From Planctomycetota bacterium (GTDB lineage: Bacteria > Planctomycetota > Brocadiia > JAJRTI01), in the NCBI GenBank assembly GCA_024278415.1, contig JAJRTI010000462.1, positions 1 to 7,618 of the forward strand: a DNA stretch of 7,618 nucleotides, read 5' to 3'. The position numbers and the translations under genes are program-made. The first letter of the stretch is position 1. Each line of letters opens with the position of its first letter. The notes beneath the pieces were generated by a model that was given only the letters and a program-made list of their open reading frames with translations, ran no database searches and was not told the DNA's origin. Positions 5,951 to 7,618 of this stretch are shown piece by piece.

Positions 5951-7618
5951 ATGACTCATGCCTCTCACCGGCTCGTGCGCGTCGCTATGGTATGTGGCGC
6001 CGTTTGCATGGGCGCCACGGCCCTGGCATTGGCCGTGGACATCAATGCCGACGCGCAAGCGATCCTCGCGGCATCGGGCGTGAAGGGCGGCTTGGTGGTG
6101 CATGTGGGTTGCGGGACCGGCCGGCTGACGGCAGCGTTGCGAGCGACGGACAGCTTTCTCGTGCAGGGCCTCGACCGCGCCGCCGCCAACGTCGCCAAGG
6201 CGCGAGCGCATGCCGCGTCGCTCGGCCTCTCGGGCAAGGTGGGCTTCGCTCAGTGGAGTGGAGGCCGGTTGCCGTACGTGGACAACCTGGTGAACCTGCT
6301 CGTGGTCGAGCATCCTGCGGACGTCGCGCGGCAAGAGGCCCTCCGCGTGCTCAGCCCGGACGGGGTGATGATGGCGAGGCAAGGCGGCAAGTGGGTGAGG
6401 ACGGCCAAGCCGTGGCCGGGCGACATCGACGAGTGGACGCACTTCCTCCACGACGCGGACGGCAACGCGGTGGCCCGCGACGCACGGGTTGGCCCGCCGC
6501 GGCACATGCAGTGGGTCGCTAAGCCGTTGTGGACGCGCAATCACCATGTGCTCGCCAGCATCAGCGCACTCGTGTCCGCGCGTGGCCGGCTCTTCTACAT
6601 CATCGACGACGGCCCATCTGGCTCCATGAGCATGCCGCCGCAGTGGTCGCTCGTGGCCCGCGATGCGTTCAACGGTGTCCGGATGTGGCAGCGGCCGATC
6701 GCGTCGTGGGCGTGGTATCGCCGTCAGTTTCGGTCGGGGCCGGTGCAGCTCCCGCGGTTGCTCGTGGCGGTGGGCGAGCGCGTGTTCGTGCCCCTGGGCT
6801 TGGACGCGCCGGTGACCGCGCTCGACGCAGCGACCGGCGAGACAGTGAAGACGTTCGAAGGCACGGAACACGCGGAAGAGCTGGTGCTGGAGGACGGCGT
6901 GCTGCTGGCCGTCACCGGCGCGCCCGCGGCCGAGGAGGCTGAGCGCTCGGCCAGACGCGGCCGCGGAAACAACGGCAAGTCGCCGGCGTTCAGGAACGAG
7001 AAGACCCTCGTCGCTCTGGCTGCGGACACGGGCGAGGTGCTGTGGCGGTGGCGGGATTCGGCCACGGGCCAGATGATGCCGCTCACGCTGGCCGCGGCCG
7101 GGGGGCGCGTGTTTTTCCAAGCCGGGCAAGGCGTGGTGTGCCTCGATCTCAAGACCGGCCGCGAGCGCTGGCGCGCCGGCAAGGTCGCGGGAGCCAACCG
7201 CAAGCCGAGGCGGCCGGGCTGGTCCGTGGCGACGCTCGTCGCGCGGGCCGACGTGGTGCTATGGTCCGACGCCGGGCAACTGCACGCGTTCGCCGCGGGC
7301 GATGGCCGGCCGCTGTGGTCGTGCCCGTCCCGTCCAGGCTTCCGCTCGCCCCCGGACGTGTTCGTCATTGGCCGGCTCGTGTGGATCGGCCCCAGCTTCT
7401 CCGAGGGCCGTGATCTCGTGACGGGCGAGGTGAAGCAGCGCAACAACATCGCGGCGCTGCTTCAGACAGCCGGCCACCACCACCGTTGCTACCGCAACAA
7501 GGCCTCCGACCGGTTCATCATGACCGGCAAGCGCGGCATCGAGTTCATCGACCTGGTGGGCAACGAGCACTCGCGCAACAACTGGATTCGCGGCCTATGC
7601 CAGTACGGGATTCTGCCC
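5951..7618 (+). CDS. Exported methyltransferase-fold / PQQ-like beta-propeller protein (3' end cut)
   Basis: 556 codons visible, open at the right edge; AGGAG lies eight bases before the ATG. Residues 1-28 form a signal peptide (R7-R10, hydrophobic core, LALA before Val29). Residues 30-150 look like a class I SAM-methyltransferase fold: LVVHVGCGTGRLTAAL at 48-63 is the glycine-rich motif I, GLD at 73-75 ends the second strand, and LPYVDNLVNLLVVE at 107-120 and LRVLSPDGVMM at 131-141 are the later motifs. A linker follows with IDEWTHFLHDADGN at 159-172 and VGPPRHMQW at 180-188, which I recognise from this planctomycete-type family. Propeller blades follow with PQQ-like strands at 235-250 (VARDAFNGVRMWQ), 289-303, 353-369 (ALAADTGEVLWRW), 395-410 and 444-460. 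The visible end RGLCQYGILP is a conserved family segment with much of the protein still to come. PQQ binding is unlikely to follow from the repeats alone; the role is unknown, perhaps a surface or periplasmic scaffold. Confidence 0.9.
   Translation, partial: MTHASHRLVRVAMVCGAVCMGATALALAVDINADAQAILAASGVKGGLVVHVGCGTGRLTAALRATDSFLVQGLDRAAANVAKARAHAASLGLSGKVGFAQWSGGRLPYVDNLVNLLVVEHPADVARQEALRVLSPDGVMMARQGGKWVRTAKPWPGDIDEWTHFLHDADGNAVARDARVGPPRHMQWVAKPLWTRNHHVLASISALVSARGRLFYIIDDGPSGSMSMPPQWSLVARDAFNGVRMWQRPIASWAWYRRQFRSGPVQLPRLLVAVGERVFVPLGLDAPVTALDAATGETVKTFEGTEHAEELVLEDGVLLAVTGAPAAEEAERSARRGRGNNGKSPAFRNEKTLVALAADTGEVLWRWRDSATGQMMPLTLAAAGGRVFFQAGQGVVCLDLKTGRERWRAGKVAGANRKPRRPGWSVATLVARADVVLWSDAGQLHAFAAGDGRPLWSCPSRPGFRSPPDVFVIGRLVWIGPSFSEGRDLVTGEVKQRNNIAALLQTAGHHHRCYRNKASDRFIMTGKRGIEFIDLVGNEHSRNNWIRGLCQYGILP

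Noticed and set aside
5933..7129. A 398-codon minus-strand frame antisense to the propeller gene
   Set aside because: It is His/Arg-rich with no recognisable domain, and it would cover the promoter and ribosome binding site of the convincing plus-strand gene.

Overview
The DNA is GC-rich and densely coded. It most resembles a chromosome segment of a Planctomycetota-like (PVC-group) bacterium. The main reason is the last gene, which encodes an exported protein with a methyltransferase-fold domain followed by PQQ-type beta-propeller repeats, an architecture I associate with that group. Shine-Dalgarno sites, sigma70-like promoter elements and signal peptides are all bacterial in type. The taxonomic call is inference from protein architecture, not from a marker gene.

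Layout. (1) Positions 1-509, minus strand: the 5' part of a gene for a small exported protein or lipoprotein with an NTF2-like C-terminal region, cut by the window edge. (2) Positions 510-695: a divergent promoter region with an inverted repeat and a palindrome that share CCGATC half-sites. (3) Positions 696-1964, plus strand: an exported protein whose C-terminal half carries the sequence landmarks of a secretin domain, but whose N-terminal half looks like the FlgT/LPP20 type rather than the usual N0/N1 secretin domains. (4) Positions 1965-2137: a short convergent intergenic region filled with structured DNA. It holds a long hairpin right after the stop of the secretin-like gene, then a REP/REPIN-like element: two inverted copies of GTAG plus a GTAA-loop hairpin, and a degenerate third copy. 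(5) Positions 5832 down to 2138, minus strand: a two-gene operon joined by an ATGA overlap. It encodes a GT39/PMT-like membrane glycosyltransferase with a TPR-like tail, then a YfhO-family membrane protein. (6) Positions 5833-5950: a second divergent promoter region with 10-bp direct repeats around a minus-strand promoter that may give a leaderless mRNA. (7) Positions 5951-7618, plus strand: the methyltransferase-fold/PQQ-propeller protein, open at the right edge.

All five genes encode envelope proteins: three are exported and two are polytopic membrane proteins of the GT-C type, which in known families transfer sugars from polyprenyl-phosphate donors on the outer side of the membrane. They sit in separate transcription units apart from the two GT-C genes, so a single shared pathway is not shown. 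No tRNA, rRNA, CRISPR array, transposase or phage gene was seen. The most unusual items are the REPIN-like element, whose GTAG motif supplies the stop codon of the YfhO-like gene, the short secretin-like protein, and the exported methyltransferase fold.
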